A stretch of 64,000 bases of DNA from Rusavskia elegans (Eukaryota > Ascomycota > Lecanoromycetes > Teloschistales > Teloschistaceae), in the NCBI GenBank assembly GCA_011316305.1, contig SAUG01000114.1:1-64000 (forward strand). The letters run 5' to 3'. Of this stretch, positions 22,726 through 35,820 are shown piece by piece. The position numbers and the translations under genes were made by a program. The notes under the pieces were generated by a model, which was not told where the DNA came from, did not search any database, and was given only the letters and a program-made list of their open reading frames with translations. Numbering within the stretch: position 1 is the stretch's first letter; every line of letters begins with the position of its first letter.

Positions 22726-23083
22726 CAGGATTTAAAATTTTAAAAATTCTAGCACGTTTAAATATATAGATTCTCTATTATAAATTTGAAATCTAATAAT
22801 ATTTATATTATAAATAATGTTTCATTTTCAATAATATAATAGATTTAATTTTTAAATTAATTACCGTTATTTAATTTATTATTTTTAAACAATTTTTCTA
22901 TCTATAATTAATTCTAATAATTTTATTACTAGTTATATCGATTTATAAAAAGATAATAATATATAATTTATATTGAAAACTAGTATTATTTTATAATAAA
23001 ACTGCGAAATAATATTAGTAAATTCAAAAAATAATTTAAAATATTTAGAATATTTAAATCATTATTAAATTATCAATAGTCTA

Positions 23084-23473
23084 AATAACGTAATAGTAAA
23101 ATTTATATAATCTAGTAATTTAATAGATTTGATATTTTTCGAAATTAACGAAATTAAATCCGATAGATTAAAAATTCGAATTTTTCAAAAGTTAACTATA
23201 TTTAAATTTTTTCTTTCGATTAAAAGTCGATTAATTATAGAGTTTTTCTATAGAGAAATTATATAGTAAATTCTATCTATCTAGCCGTTTTAGTCGATGA
23301 AAATTAAAAAATAAATTATATTTAAAAAAATTAAAGTTATTCTAATAGTTTTTTAGTCTAAATCTAATTTTGTTAAAAACTTTAAAATAAATTTTCGATA
23401 AAATATTTAAATAATTAAATAATTATATAATTTCATCGATTAGTATTTCTAATATTAAATCGTAAAAGATAAA
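23084..23473 (+). mobile_element. SINE copy, plus strand, RIP-mutated
   Basis: Head remnant AACGTAATAGTAAAA, then TTCGAAATTAACGAAATTAA and AAATTCGAATTTTTC (B-box region), a body with CTATCTAGCCGTTTTAGTCG, and a tail ending TCGTAAAAGATAAAC. It is directly followed by a MITE whose insertion at TA removed or followed the SINE tail. Confidence 0.65.
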
Positions 23474-23942
23474 CTGGCCGTCGGATCGGATTTCGAACCC
23501 GAGTTCGTATCTCGGTTCCGAGTCGAACCCGGATTTCTAGATTCGACCCGCTAAAACCGCCAAGCTCAAATATAAAAGTATAACACTAGTATAAAATTAT
23601 ATCTACCTATTTAAAAAAATTCTAGTTTATTAATTACGCTAGCTAGAAGATTTCTAGTTAGATTAAATATATTACCTAAATATATTACTTTAATAAATAT
23701 TGGATTAATTAATAAATTAATTAATAATTTATAATATTATACTATTATTACTATATATAAAAGGTTTAGCGAATTAAATCAGATTTCTGTTAGTATTTAT
23801 TTTATAATCCGATTCGATTTTCGATTCTAATTTTAGAAACCGACCCGTACTATTTAGCGGATCGGATTAAATTAGTTTACCAAAATTCGGATCGGATTTC
23901 TAAAATACTAACGGAAATCCGATCCGAAATAGCCAATCTAAT
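23474..23942 (+). mobile_element. Full-length GACTGGC-family MITE (about 465 bp), TA flanks
   Basis: The left end reads AACTGGCCGTCGGATCGGAT and the right end CCGATCCGAAATAGCCAATC. The inverted complements align (GATTGGCTATTTCGGATCGG) with a small gap, and TA lies directly outside both ends. The interior is AT-rich and non-coding, with a shared TAAATATATTACCTAAATAT block. TA duplications with imperfect inverted ends suggest a non-autonomous Tc1/mariner-type element. Confidence 0.7.
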
Positions 23943-24187
23943 AAAAGATTAAAATTGAAATTCGAATAATTAAATTGTAAATATATTAAAATATTAATAT
24001 TATTTTATAAATTTTTCGTTTTTATATTTATATTCAGTAAATATATAATTAGATAAATAAATTAAAATTTAATATACTAGTATCGGATATAAAATAGTAG
24101 TTTTTATATTTTAATTTAATTATTATAAATAACGAACGTATAAAATTAAAATTTAATTTAATTTATTAATATTATATATCTTTTTAT

Positions 24188-25322
24188 CGATAGTTTAATA
24201 TAGAGTTTTTATAGATATATATATTTCGTAGGCATTGTTTTTTATTGTATTTTTTTTTTAAATATTTTTTATATTTATATATTCGTAATAGCTATATCGT
24301 AGTTAAATTGGACGATGGTACTTTTATCTATAATAATTATATCGGATATCGACTATTTTATTATTGTTAAAGCAATTTATATTAACTATAATAAAGAATT
24401 CTTTTATCGTTTTTAAAACGCGCTATCCGACTTTTTTTTTTATCTTTTTTTACTTTAATTTAATTTAGTAAAATTTTCAATCGTAGTAGCTAGCGTACTA
24501 GCTAGCGATTCTTTTAAAATTATATAGATTGAAAAAGATTTTATTAATTTAATAGACTTTTTAAATAGAAAATATTTAATAAATAGAATTAAAACGATAA
24601 TTATAAATAATTGTTTTAAAATATAATAAATAGTTTTAGCGGATATATTTAAAATTCATAATTGTTTATAATATCGAAAAATAACTAGATAGTAGAAAAT
24701 TCGTAATCGAATAAAAAAAAATAGTTAAATACAAATAACTAATTACGTTATAAATTTCTTCTAATAAATATATTTCTAATTATAAAAATTTCTTTATATA
24801 TAAAATATATTATCTGTAATCGGTTATTAGATTTATAATATTAGACTGACCGTCGGATCGGATTTCGAACTCGGATTAAAAGAATCGACCCGATTTAAAT
24901 CGGTTTCGACTTTTCTAGATATTAAACTAATAGGTTTTTAGTTTCTAGTTTATAATTCGACTCGATCGAATTTAGAACTACCAAAATACTAAACTTTAGT
25001 ATAGTAATAATAATCTAATATAAAAATTATATCTATTTATTTAAAAACTTCCAATAAATTAACTATATTAGCTAGAAAAATTCTAGTAAAACTAAATATA
25101 TTATCTAAATATATTACTTTTGTAAAATATTTATAATTTAATTAGTTAGAATATTATATTATTGAATAAAGTTTAGCGAGGTTCCGTCGGATTTTTAGAT
25201 TTAATTCGACTTAAATCGTTTAGCGAATCGGTTTTACCGATTTACTAAAATTCGATAGAAACTCGTATCGAAATAGTCAAACTAAATAATATATATATAT
25301 ATATAAAAATTCCATTTAATTT
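24188..25322 (-). mobile_element. Retroposon copy, RIP-mutated, split by a MITE
   Basis: Bases 24,188-24,840 follow the same order as the full-length retroposon at 48,701-49,646 from its position 190 onward (CGTAATAGCTATATC, AAAACGCGCTATCCGAC, GTAGTAGCTAGCGTACTAGC, AATTCGTAATCGAATAAAAA). The terminal AT stretch (ATATATATATAAAAATTC) reappears after the MITE at 25,285-25,322. The MITE therefore inserted into this copy. The first 190 bp of the family are missing. Strand is given for the GGTTTTGG side as 3' tail. Confidence 0.6.
24840..25285 (+). mobile_element. Full-length GACTGGC-family MITE (about 445 bp), nested in a retroposon
   Basis: The left end is TTAGACTGACCGTCGGATCG and the right end ATCGAAATAGTCAAACTAAA, with TA outside each end. 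The internal layout is the same as in the 23,474-23,942 copy, including the AAATATATTATCTAAATATA block. It separates two pieces of a retroposon copy. Confidence 0.7.
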
Positions 25323-25373
25323 TCAATAGAAAATTTTTAAAAAAAATATTAATATTATAAATTATATATCTAT

Positions 25374-25775
25374 ATACCGTAATAGTAAAAACTACGTTAT
25401 CTAACTAATCTATTACTACCGGATCTAACGATTTTCGAAATTAAAAATTAAATCCGAAAAAAATAGATCGAAGGTCCGAATCCTTCGAAAATTAACTAAT
25501 ATTTAAAACTTTTCGACTAAATCGATTTTTAAATAAATTTTTTTTTATATAGAAAAGTTATTTATAAAATCTTATCGTAGTTATATAAATCGAACGAATT
25601 CAAATTTAATAAAGTATAATTTCTTTATATAAAATTTAAATCAAATCTAATTTTTTCGGAAATTCTAAAATTAAATTTTTAATAAAATATTTAAATATCA
25701 AGAAAATAAATTAATCTAATCGATAAAAGTTTCGAATAATAAATTATAGAAATTAAAAATTAAAATTCGAATGAT
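25374..25775 (+). mobile_element. SINE copy, plus strand, RIP-mutated
   Basis: Head remnant CGTAATAGTAAAAACTACGT, B-box region AGGTCCGAATCCTTCGAAAA, body and tail ending AAAATTAAAATTCGAATGAT. It lies about 100 bp upstream of the better preserved copy at 25,869 in the same orientation. Confidence 0.65.
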
Positions 25776-25868
25776 TATTTTAAAAATATGTATTTAATTT
25801 ATATAATTTAAATAAAATTTACAAATAATATCGGTTACGTTATTATAAAAAATTTATAATAGTATAAT

Positions 25869-26304
25869 ATTGGTCTGGATGGCGCAGCGGCAACGCTGCG
25901 TGACCTGGCGGTCTAACGGATCCAGCGTTCCTCGGAGTTAACGGAGTTAAATCCGGCGGGTCGGGGGTTCGAATCTCTCGAAAGCTAATCCAATATTTAA
26001 GTTTTTTCTAATCGATTAAATCGATTTTTATATAGAGTTTATATAGAAATTATATAGAAATATTATTAATAGAAATATCTCGGTCTAGCCGTTTCGAATC
26101 GAAGTAAATTAAATTAAATTAAAGTTAATTAAATTACGGTTTTCTTCTGGGTTTTAGTCCAAATCTAGTTCCTTCGAAAATTCTAAATTCGAGTTTTCGG
26201 TAAAATATTTGAATATCAAATAATTACGTAATCTGATCGAATAAACGCTTCTAGCGTTAGAATCGTAAAAGATTAAAATTAAAATCCGAATGATTAATCG
26301 TATA
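25869..26304 (+). mobile_element. Best-preserved SINE: 436 bp, pol III boxes, 14-bp target duplication
   Basis: The head from 25,869 contains TGGCGCAGCGG (25,880-25,890, A-box-like) and GGTTCGAATC (25,966-25,975, B-box match), as in tRNA-derived SINEs. The body and AT-rich tail end at GATTAATCGTATA. The element is flanked by TATAATAGTATAAT at 25,855-25,868 and 26,305-26,318. The 75-bp spacing between boxes is more than in an intron-less tRNA, and I could not draw a cloverleaf, so it is not a tRNA gene. The head is GC-rich and keeps CA/TG; the body is RIP-mutated except for a CTTCTGGG stretch. It encodes no protein, and its partner LINE is unknown. Confidence 0.85.
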
Positions 26305-26783
26305 TATAATAGTATAATTATTAAAGAAATAAAAATTTAATTTAAAATCATACTACTATTTTTTCTATATATAGAAGTTTTATTTTATTTTATATTCGAT
26401 GCATTTTTATAATAACGTCAATTTTTTTCGAATTATCGATTAATAATTTACTATAATAACGTTTTCTAGAATAATTTTTTTTCTATTTGATTATAAAATA
26501 TAAAATTAAAATAACGATAATATTATCTATTTTAAATTTATATATTTTTAATAAAATTAAAATTAGACGATCGAAAAAGTTAGTTTATAAATTTATCTAA
26601 ATCGTATTAATTCTAAAAGAATTATTTTACTATATAGTTATTAATATTTTTTCGATAACTATATATCTACCGCTTCGTTTATTATTATATTATCAAATTT
26701 CGTCGCATTTCGAAATAGATTAAATCGGACCGAATTTTAAAATATCTAATTAAATCTAATCCGAATTAAATTAAATTCGTATT

Positions 26784-26815
26784 TAGACTGGCCGTCGAGT
26801 CGGATTTCGAATCTA
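26784..26815 (+). repeat. Left end of a GACTGGC-family MITE
   Basis: The sequence TTTAGACTGGCCGTCGAGTC and the next dozen bases match the left ends of the full copies. The similarity then stops, so this is a fragment or a copy cut by a later insertion. Confidence 0.5.
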
Positions 26816-26819
26816 GATT

Positions 26820-29800
26820 GGTATATTAATTTTCTAGGCTAGCTATTATAGTACCGGCTTCGATTATCTAATATTATATTCTTTTAACTAAAGAACTTCC
26901 GATTTTGTTTTAGTATATATTTTAACTAGATAGAATTTTTAATCCTTTTTAGCTAGCTTAATACTAAGAAGACCCGCGTTCTCTATTATTTCTTCTATTA
27001 CTAGTCGGTATACTTTAAACGATCTCTAATTTTATAGATATTCTACGCTCTATTAGTATATTAGATAGTAATTCTTAGTTCGGGGTTTTATAGAGCTAGA
27101 ACGGATAAAAATAATATTAAAAGGCTATTTATTACTAATAGCGTAGATTCGATAGTAAAAAGTCGGCTAGATAGAAAGAACCGGTTAATAATATTATAAG
27201 TAGATAGATATAAATATATATTAAATAGAAAAAATCTAATAGTAGAAGGAATTATATTATTAGTAGAACTATAAAATATAGTTAGAAAGGTATTTCTCGG
27301 ACGCGAATATTATAGTAATTTTCTATAGTTTTAATCCTATCTTAAATAATCGACTATTATCTTGTATAGTATAAACCGTAGTATCGGTATTAGATAGCTA
27401 TTTTATACTATTTTAGACTAGAAAAAGTCTAGTCCGACTCGCGCTAAAAGCTAGTCAAATCCTAACCGAATTCTACTTTAATTAATAGAAGTTATTTTAC
27501 CGCGATCGGTAAATTTTCTTACTTTATTTATACTAGCTTCTAATTTATTATAAAATGATATTTAAAGATTTTGATTTATAGAATTACTACTATATTCTAT
27601 ATTTATAGCGAAAATATAGATCTAGTTCGTATTAGAAAATAGAAAAACTTTAATAGCTAGCGCTATTTAGATTTTAGTATCTCTACCGCGCTTTTATCTA
27701 TATATATTTCAATTCCTCTATATTTTCGTTCTATTTTTACCTATATCTAATTATTTTAGTTAAAAAACTTTCTAATAAAATAATCCCGTAGTAAATCAAG
27801 ATTTAGAATACGCGACTCGACTTAAATCTAGAAATATAAAAAGCGTTTAACTTTAATAAATTAATTCTACCCGATCCGAATTACTTTCGACTATTTCTAT
27901 TTTTTATTTACTAATATTATATTTAGCTCTATTAGTATTATTTTATCGGCTTTCATTAAATCTATATCTATATCTAAAGTTTTAATAATACCGATAATAA
28001 CGTCGCGATTCTATTTAAAGTAAATAAATCTTTTACTATATAGATTAGCTAAATCGATCTTTTTCTAAAAGCTGTTTATTATTACTTTATAAATCTTTCT
28101 AGATACGCCGATATAATATAAGGTAGCCGTTATATATTAAAGATAGTAAATAATATACTACTAATATATTAGTAACTAAATTTTTTCTATAACTCCGATA
28201 TTATAATTAGATACTTCTACTAAAAAAAATATAATAGACGCTATAACTAACGATAATAGAATAAAAAAAGGAAATAGGAAAAAGATAAATATATATTATA
28301 AACTAGGAAGTCTACTAGTTAAAAGTCCGTTAATATTAGAAATTTATTCCCGTCTAGCTATATAGATTCGAGTATTTCCTTTATAAAATCGAATTTAGGA
28401 TAGCTACTTGGTAAAATAGTTATAAAAATAATATTTTAGTAATAAATTTTTCTTTTTAATTAGCTAGACTTTTATTACTTCCGAAATAAAAGTTTAATAT
28501 ATATTATCTACGATATTTTAAAAGCGGGTTAAAAATTGGATACTTTTTACTATATGATATAAATAGATTTAAAATTTTAGAAATTTTTTATTAACTTTTC
28601 CTACTTTTATAATCGTATTACTATTTACTACTCGAGCTCTAATAGTCTAGTTAAAAGTTATTAGTAAATAGAAATATTTATCTAGAAACGAGACGGTCGT
28701 ATTCTCTATATTATATAGGATTAGGTTCTATAGAAATGGATTAAATTATTTAGATCGGTTTATTTTTCGGATAGTAAAATAAAATAGTAATACCGCTATC
28801 TTCTTCGCGATTACCTTTAAATTTTTATTTTCGGTCGAGGTTACTTTTATAAACCGATTATTAAAGGCCGTTAGATAATCGGATTTAAATCTATAAAGAA
28901 GATAATTTTCGGCTTTTTAGGCCGAATTCTATAGATAAGTAATTCTAGTTAGTAAATCGTTCGACTTTTTCCGAATAGATATTATATTTAGAAATACTTT
29001 TTTAACTCGGTACGTATATATCTTATCGATATTACTAAAAATCTAGTAGTACTTTAACTATAGTAGAATATATAGATATACTTTATCTACTATAGCGTAA
29101 GTAGATATAATAGTAGTAAAGTTTATTTTAGAAGGTTTAAAAGCTTTAGATCTAGTAAAGATATTATAGCTTTTTTTAAAGACGGCGTTTATAATCTACT
29201 TTTTCTAGTTTTAATAGAATATTATTATAGCTAACCGGCTAGAATCGGGCCTAAAGCTACTTTTTATATAGATTTCGCCGAACGCGCCCGCGAGTATATA
29301 TTATTATCGACTTTCTAAAAAGATATATCTATACTAGATAGAATTCCTAAAAGAATTAGATAAAGAAATACTTAGATCTATTAAGAAAATATTAAATCGT
29401 ATTACGCTGCTATCGGATAGCTTATATTTAGAAAAAAGAAATGACATTTTTTTACTAACTATATTATATACGATAATAAATAAAATACTAAAATTTAAAT
29501 CCGTAGGTTTATAGAATATTCTAACCGCTTTCTACCTGGTATCTAGTATAGCGGGAGATATAATAAACTGGAAATATCTATCTATTAGCCGCTAATCGTA
29601 ATAGAATATATCCGATATATAGAAATATACGTACTAGAATCTATTATTTACCGAATATATTTCTAATCCGTCTTTCGTATAATAGCGTCTTTTAATTAAA
29701 GGATTATCTCTATATACCGCCTATTCGGCCTCGATATTCTACTAGTTTAGAATAAAAGCGCGCTAAATAATAATTATATAGATTATTATAATCGTCTAGA

Positions 29801-30880
29801 ATAAACCGGTTAGTTCGGACTAGAATTTCTAAATTAAATATAGAACCGATTTATTTTATCTATTTCTATTTTATTAAAAAAAAGAATACTATTTTTATTA
29901 TTTATATAATTTCTAATAGATTTTCATAACTCCAACTATAAATACTAGTAGAGTCAGCTATCGAAGTTTTAAATCTTGATATATTTAGTATAGCGTTTAT
30001 TTTCTATAATCTATTTAATAAATATAGCGGATTCGAGCCATACGTTCTAGTACTTATATATGAATACTGCCGCTCCGGAGTTAAATCTATAGTAAAAGGT
30101 TAGTCTAGATTAGATAAATAACTAGAAATACCGAAATATAGACTTATTAGTAAAGGTTTAATCGATATCTATAGCTTTTTCGTTTTTATTACTATTTTTA
30201 ATCTCTTTTTTCTAAGGTTCTAATATACTATTAGTAGATTTAATATCTATCGGATTCGTTATCTATACGGATAATTAAAAGGTCTATTAACTAGAAATCA
30301 ACTTATAATCGGAATTTTTCGATAATTCGGTAAACTATATTCTATTAGACAAAAATAGCTTTTATAATATAGATATATTAGTAATAGCTTTCGAACGCTA
30401 GCGACGTTTATAGAGGGGTTCTAGAAAAAAGGTATTAATACGATAGTAGGAGATAGTAAATAAGATTATAAATATTCTTTTTATCTAATATAATAATTGG
30501 TAAAACTATATTACCGATTTAATTCTCTACTATATCTAAAAGTTTCTTTCCTAGAACTTTTATTTAGATAATTATATAAATTCCTTTTTTTTTCGTAATA
30601 CTAAAGAGGTCGTAATAGTATTAATAGATAAAAAAAGGCTATAGATATTAAATTTATAATTTTCTAAATTTAGCTTTAGTTCTATTATTAGAAATAGTAT
30701 TCTAGTCCCTATTTGGTCTGTTTATAATAAAGATAAATTAAATAGTAGTATTTTTACTCGATTCTCAAAAATAATTATATAGCCGATAAAATAAAATAAT
30801 AATATTTAGTAGAATAAAGTAAAAAGAATAATATCGAATATAAAATTATATTTATTTATTATACTAGTATTATTCCCCTT
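26820..30880. other. Unclassified RIP-mutated DNA (about 4 kb)
   Basis: The texture (frequent TAGTA, TATAG, CTATA and isolated CG) is that of mutated coding sequence, like the gypsy and copia interiors, so a transposon body is likely. I found no reverse transcriptase, integrase, transposase or helicase motif that I could defend on either strand, and no LTR pair. Confidence 0.45.
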
Positions 30881-30884
30881 ATAG

Positions 30885-31050
30885 AACTTCTGTCCGGGGT
30901 TATAATTGAGTTATTATATATATACGTTTTATCACCGTAGTTTTTATACGGCAATAACAATTATTACTTATATAGCAAAGAATTTTCGCAGTTAAAAAAA
31001 GCAGTCAACTAAAGTTTACAGCGCAGTTAATCGTTTTTATTCTATTATAT
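30885..31050 (+). repeat. Head similar to the retroposon family, start of a larger element?
   Basis: The plus strand reads CCGGGGTTATAATTGAGTTA, then TATATATATACGTTTTATCA, GTTTTTATACGGCAATAACA and CAGCGCAGTTAATCG. This follows, in order and spacing, the reverse complement of the right end of the full-length retroposons (GGGGTTATATTGAG, CGTATATAC, GTAACGATTGTTA, GCGCAGCTAATTAC). The similarity ends near 31,050 and unrelated RIP-mutated sequence follows. It may be the 5' end of a longer relative, or a divergent fragment. Confidence 0.5.
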
Positions 31051-33132
31051 CCTCTATTTAATTACTATTCCTCCTCTATATAAATATACCCTTTATTACT
31101 CGTAATCTTCTACGTAGAACAAATATTACTCTATATATACGAAAAAGCGAGCGATTTTCTACCAAGATTCCTTTATACTAGTTCGAAATACGTACGATTA
31201 TAAACTACTAATATAGCTTCTAGAACTATTTACCAGGCGGTAATACTATCTTTTACTCTTATTACTTTATTCTCTTCTATAGTCGTATCCGAATCCAGAC
31301 GGCCTACTAATCTATCTAGATACTCGACGACTACTAGCTCGATATCTAGTAGAATAAAGGCTCCTGCTAGAAGTTTAATATAGTCGCTAAAACTATACGG
31401 CTCCGGTAGATTCGGAATACGAAGCTTTAATATCGTAGTTAGGACCGACGGATTTCGGGATTTAAAGTCCGTTATAGTAGACGGACTAGCGAGGACTCGA
31501 TCGATATTATTAAATAATTTAAGTTTAGCGGTTTTAAACTCTATTTCTTCGAATTAGAAATATATAATAGTAGTTATAGTACTATTAGTAGAGGTTCTAT
31601 ATATATTAGTCTATATCCTAGGCTATTACGAAAGTTACGTATATTAGATACGATAGTAGATACTAGTAAAAGAAAATAAAGAAGTAGCGACTATAAGATA
31701 TATATATATATACGAAAATTCTGCTATATTATATTTTAAATAAACTATAGAAATTAATACTATAAACGTACTACGGAATAGATTCGAGTTAATTCTATAT
31801 AGTTTTTTAGTTTAAATTAATTAGACTGGAATACTAGTTTTTATACCGTATATCTAACGCTAGCGTATCAATACTAAAGTAAATTACTTACGGAACCGAC
31901 GGTTAACCGAATATTTAAAAAATAAATAAAACAATACTAATATTATTTCGGTCTAATATATCGGTACTAAATCTAATATAAAATAAAATATCTTTTATTC
32001 TAACTTTTAGTTCTAAGTAATAAACCCGAAGTTTCCTATTTAAAAACTATTATATCGATTTAACTTACTTTATAACCAATAGCTTTTTATCTAATTACTT
32101 TATATAAGCCGCCTATTATAAATAAATCTATTATACCGATCTAAATTATTTTTTAACTATTTATTTTATATAAACCTTCTATTATAAACGAATCTATTAA
32201 TATTTCTATAGCCGTAATTAACCTACTATAATATAAGATTATAAATCATATATTACTACGTCTGATTATAAGATAATTAATAAATAGATTATAACTACTA
32301 GTAAATCGTAATAGAATAGTTAGTATATGAGATAACTTTTAAATTATATATATATTTGGTTATATCTTTCGGCTTTCGAAACTAGTTCCGGTACTACTAA
32401 AAAAGTGGTAACCGACTATATAGTAGTTATTCTAAGCAAAAATAGAAAAGGTATATCGGCTAAATACGGTTTTATAAAATTAAAAAAATATTATAACTAC
32501 TATTATAAATACCGCTTTTTTTTAAATAATTAGTAAAGCGTTTAGTTAGTTAAATAGAAAGTTAGATTTTTTTTTCGATCTATTCGGGACGATTTAGTAA
32601 AATATATCTAGAGGATTTCTCTATCTATATTGTTTAGAGAATAGATAATAAAAATATCGCTTTCTATAACTTATAGCGGTATATAAAATATCTTTTATCT
32701 ATATAAAATAAAGCGTATAAAGAATAATATCGGGATATAAAGTATAAAAATAGATAGTAAGGTGAAATATACTATATAACTATAAAGTAGTACTATTTTT
32801 AATTATTAATTAAACTAATATTATCTACTATATATATATCTAGCACTATTTCTATTTATAGATATATTTAGCTATACGTTTATACTATTCGGTTCTATAA
32901 AATATTAATTATCTATATAGAATCTATAATACAAAGTAATTAATAGATAGAACTAATAAAGTTCTAAAAATATAAAGAAGGAAGAGAATAGTAGAAAGAA
33001 ATATAAAAGTAAATAAAAGTAAGTAAAAGATAGAAGGGAAAGGATATAAAACTAAATAAAAGATAGAAAGAAAAAGATATAGAGCTAGATAAAAGATAAA
33101 AGGCGAGTAAAAAATAGTAAAGAAAGAATAGA

Positions 33133-33230
33133 TAGTAGCTATAGAGAAAATAGTAGATATAGAAAAAATAGTAGATATAGAAAAAATAGTAGATATAGAG
33201 GAAATAGTAGATATAGAAGAGATAGTAGGT
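33133..33230 (+). repeat. 18-bp tandem repeat, about five units
   Basis: The unit GTAGATATAGAAAAAATA is repeated with small changes (GAGGAAATA, GAAGAGATA). A length of 18 is divisible by three, so it could be an expanded stretch of a former coding sequence. It sits in a purine-rich strand segment running from about 32,940 to 33,250. Confidence 0.75.
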
Positions 33231-35640
33231 AAACGGGAAATAGTAGTTAAATAGAAAATAATCTTCTTTATTTCTTAATAACGAAAGCGATAAAAGTAGA
33301 TATAGAAACTATTTTAAATTCTTCTAGATATTTAATATTGAAATATAGTATAGAATTATTTAGTAAAAAATCCGTCGGCTACTTTTTAATAGATAATAAA
33401 AATCCGAAGAATCTAGGACGTTCTATTTTAAAAATAAAACGATTAAAAACAATTATATATAATCGTTACTAATATTATAGATACGACCTATCTTTAATCT
33501 AGTAGAATTTATTTATCTAATACTTCCGGATTAGATATTTAACTAAAATTCTTCGATAATTATTCTATTTTCCTCTATTTCTATATTTTTAATAATTCTA
33601 TCGAATTTTCTTTTATTTTTTTAATTCTAGCCGAAAGTAGGTATTTAAGGCCCGGTAGTATAGTCAATAGAATAAATTTAGTTATTTTCTTTCCTTCTAA
33701 CTCTAGTCGTTAATCTAGCTAAAAGCTAATTTATCGGAAAGGAAAAAATTTATTAATTCGTAAAACATTTTAGTAACAGTTTACTTATCGGTAACAATAT
33801 AGATATCTTTAAAAATTGTATTATCTTTATTTATTTACCCGTCTAGATACTTTTCTTAATTCTAAAATATTTAATCGGCTATAGTTATTTTAATAACTAT
33901 ATATATATCTTTTAGCTTTTCGGTATAAGCCGTTCGTTTTTAGACTATTTTAGGTACTAATTTAGATTAGTAGAAATTCTATAGTTTTCTAAAGATAGAA
34001 TCTACTATATTAATTCTACTATTTCTATCCGAAATCGATATAATAGCTATAAAAAAATTCGGCGGTTTTATTAATAGTATAAAAAGTATATATATAATAA
34101 TAATATAATATACCGGCTTTAGTAGAAAATAGCTTTTATTTAGGTCGGCGGTAATAGTATTATTTAAAAAAAGATTTTTACTAGACGATATAGATATAGA
34201 TTTAACCGGGAAAAATTCTTTATTATAGTTTATTAATAGAATATACTATTTTAAACGCCGGCTATAAATAGTTCTTTTAATATTATTATATTTATTTAGC
34301 GATATACTTCGATTATAGTAAATACTTTATTCCGATATTTTTCTAAAGCGATAGTAATCTCCGGGATAGCTATACTAAAAGTATTTTTATTAATAAAAAC
34401 GGTCGTCCGTAGAAGGTAAACCTAGTCGAATTTACAAAAATAGAATTTAATATTATTATCGATATAATATTTTTCGATATCGGTAGTATTTTTATTATAT
34501 TATAGATTAGTAGTAGTCGTAGATATAATCAAAAACTGTTATATAGATATTATAATTATTACCTTTCGCTATAGATAGATATAGATAGTTTTTACACTAA
34601 AGTCTATTAGTTAGAATAGTAATTTTAATAGCCTAAAATCTGGTTTAGATTCTGCTATTTTATAGTTAATAATTCCGGTAATTCTAAAAGCTTTTTTTAA
34701 ATACTACAAACTTAAATATTATAAGTAGATTATTTTTACTTCTATTTCGATAAATATTAATTATAGTAATAGATACCTAATAGATACTATCTAGCTTAGT
34801 CTTCCGCTACTACTACTTTCTTTTTCCGCTAATAGATCGAATATTTAAACTATTATATAGTAACTATTTAAAAGTAGAAAGCTTTCTTTAGAAAATTTAT
34901 TTTTATTTTCTTTAGATTTAATTACTATTTCCGAATTCTTTTTAAACTTCTTTTTTATTTTTAAAGTAGATACTTTATTATCTTTAGAAGTATCGAATTT
35001 AGTTACCTTATATTTTATAATAGTAGATTTTAATTTTTTAGCTTTACTAGTCTGGCGTTTAAAAGATATAGTTAAAGCTTCGTAAGGAATTTATAGGAAG
35101 ATATTATATAATTTTATTAGATATTCGTAGCGTTTAGTACTAGTAATACAATATTATCAGGAAGGAGCGATTTAGAAAGTAGAAAGTAAAAGTAGAAGTA
35201 AGGATAGAAGGCGATTTACGTTATTCCTTTAATAATAATAGAATATTCCTTTATAATTTCCTTCTATAAAGGTTATATTTACTAGGTTAACTTCCGCGAT
35301 AATATTCAGGTATAAAGCTATATATACTATTAGTATATACTAATTTCTCTAGACTTTATAGATTTATTCTATTTTATTATCTCTAGTATTAACTCTAGAA
35401 GTATTTCTCTTTATTTTTATAATATAAAAACTAAATTTAGATTTTATTATATAGAATCGATTAGTTTTATAAATATAGGGCTGTTTAATATCGGTAGAAA
35501 CGGCTATACGGATTTATAATCTAGATTCGAATCGATTAGATAGAATTTTCGTTAGGCGAAATAAAAAGGTCGGTATAGATATAGCTTTTTAGTCGTTAGA
35601 AATATATATAATAGATTCAAATGCCGCTAATATATCTATA

Positions 35641-35820
35641 GTAGTCCTATAGACGATATTAATTAAAAAGTTGTCTATTTATTCGAAATAAGATAGGACT
35701 TTAGTAGAATAATATTTAGCTACGAATACTTTTATATTATTAGTTGTTAGATTATCGATCTTTTTAATATAAACTTTATAGGTAACGGTATTAGACCCTA
35801 GAATATTAGGAAATTAATCG
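35641..35820 (+). repeat. 180-bp direct repeat, copy 1
   Basis: It matches 39,096-39,277 in the same orientation over about 180 bp, from GTAGTCCTATAGAC to AATTAATCG, with RIP-type differences. The sequence outside does not match. It may be a repeated internal domain, or two copies of one element fragment. Confidence 0.7.

Noticed and set aside
34690..34790. LINE ORF1 zinc knuckle
   Set aside because: Tyr residues that could derive from Cys/His are present, but the C-x2-C-x4-H-x4-C spacing does not fit using only RIP-type changes.
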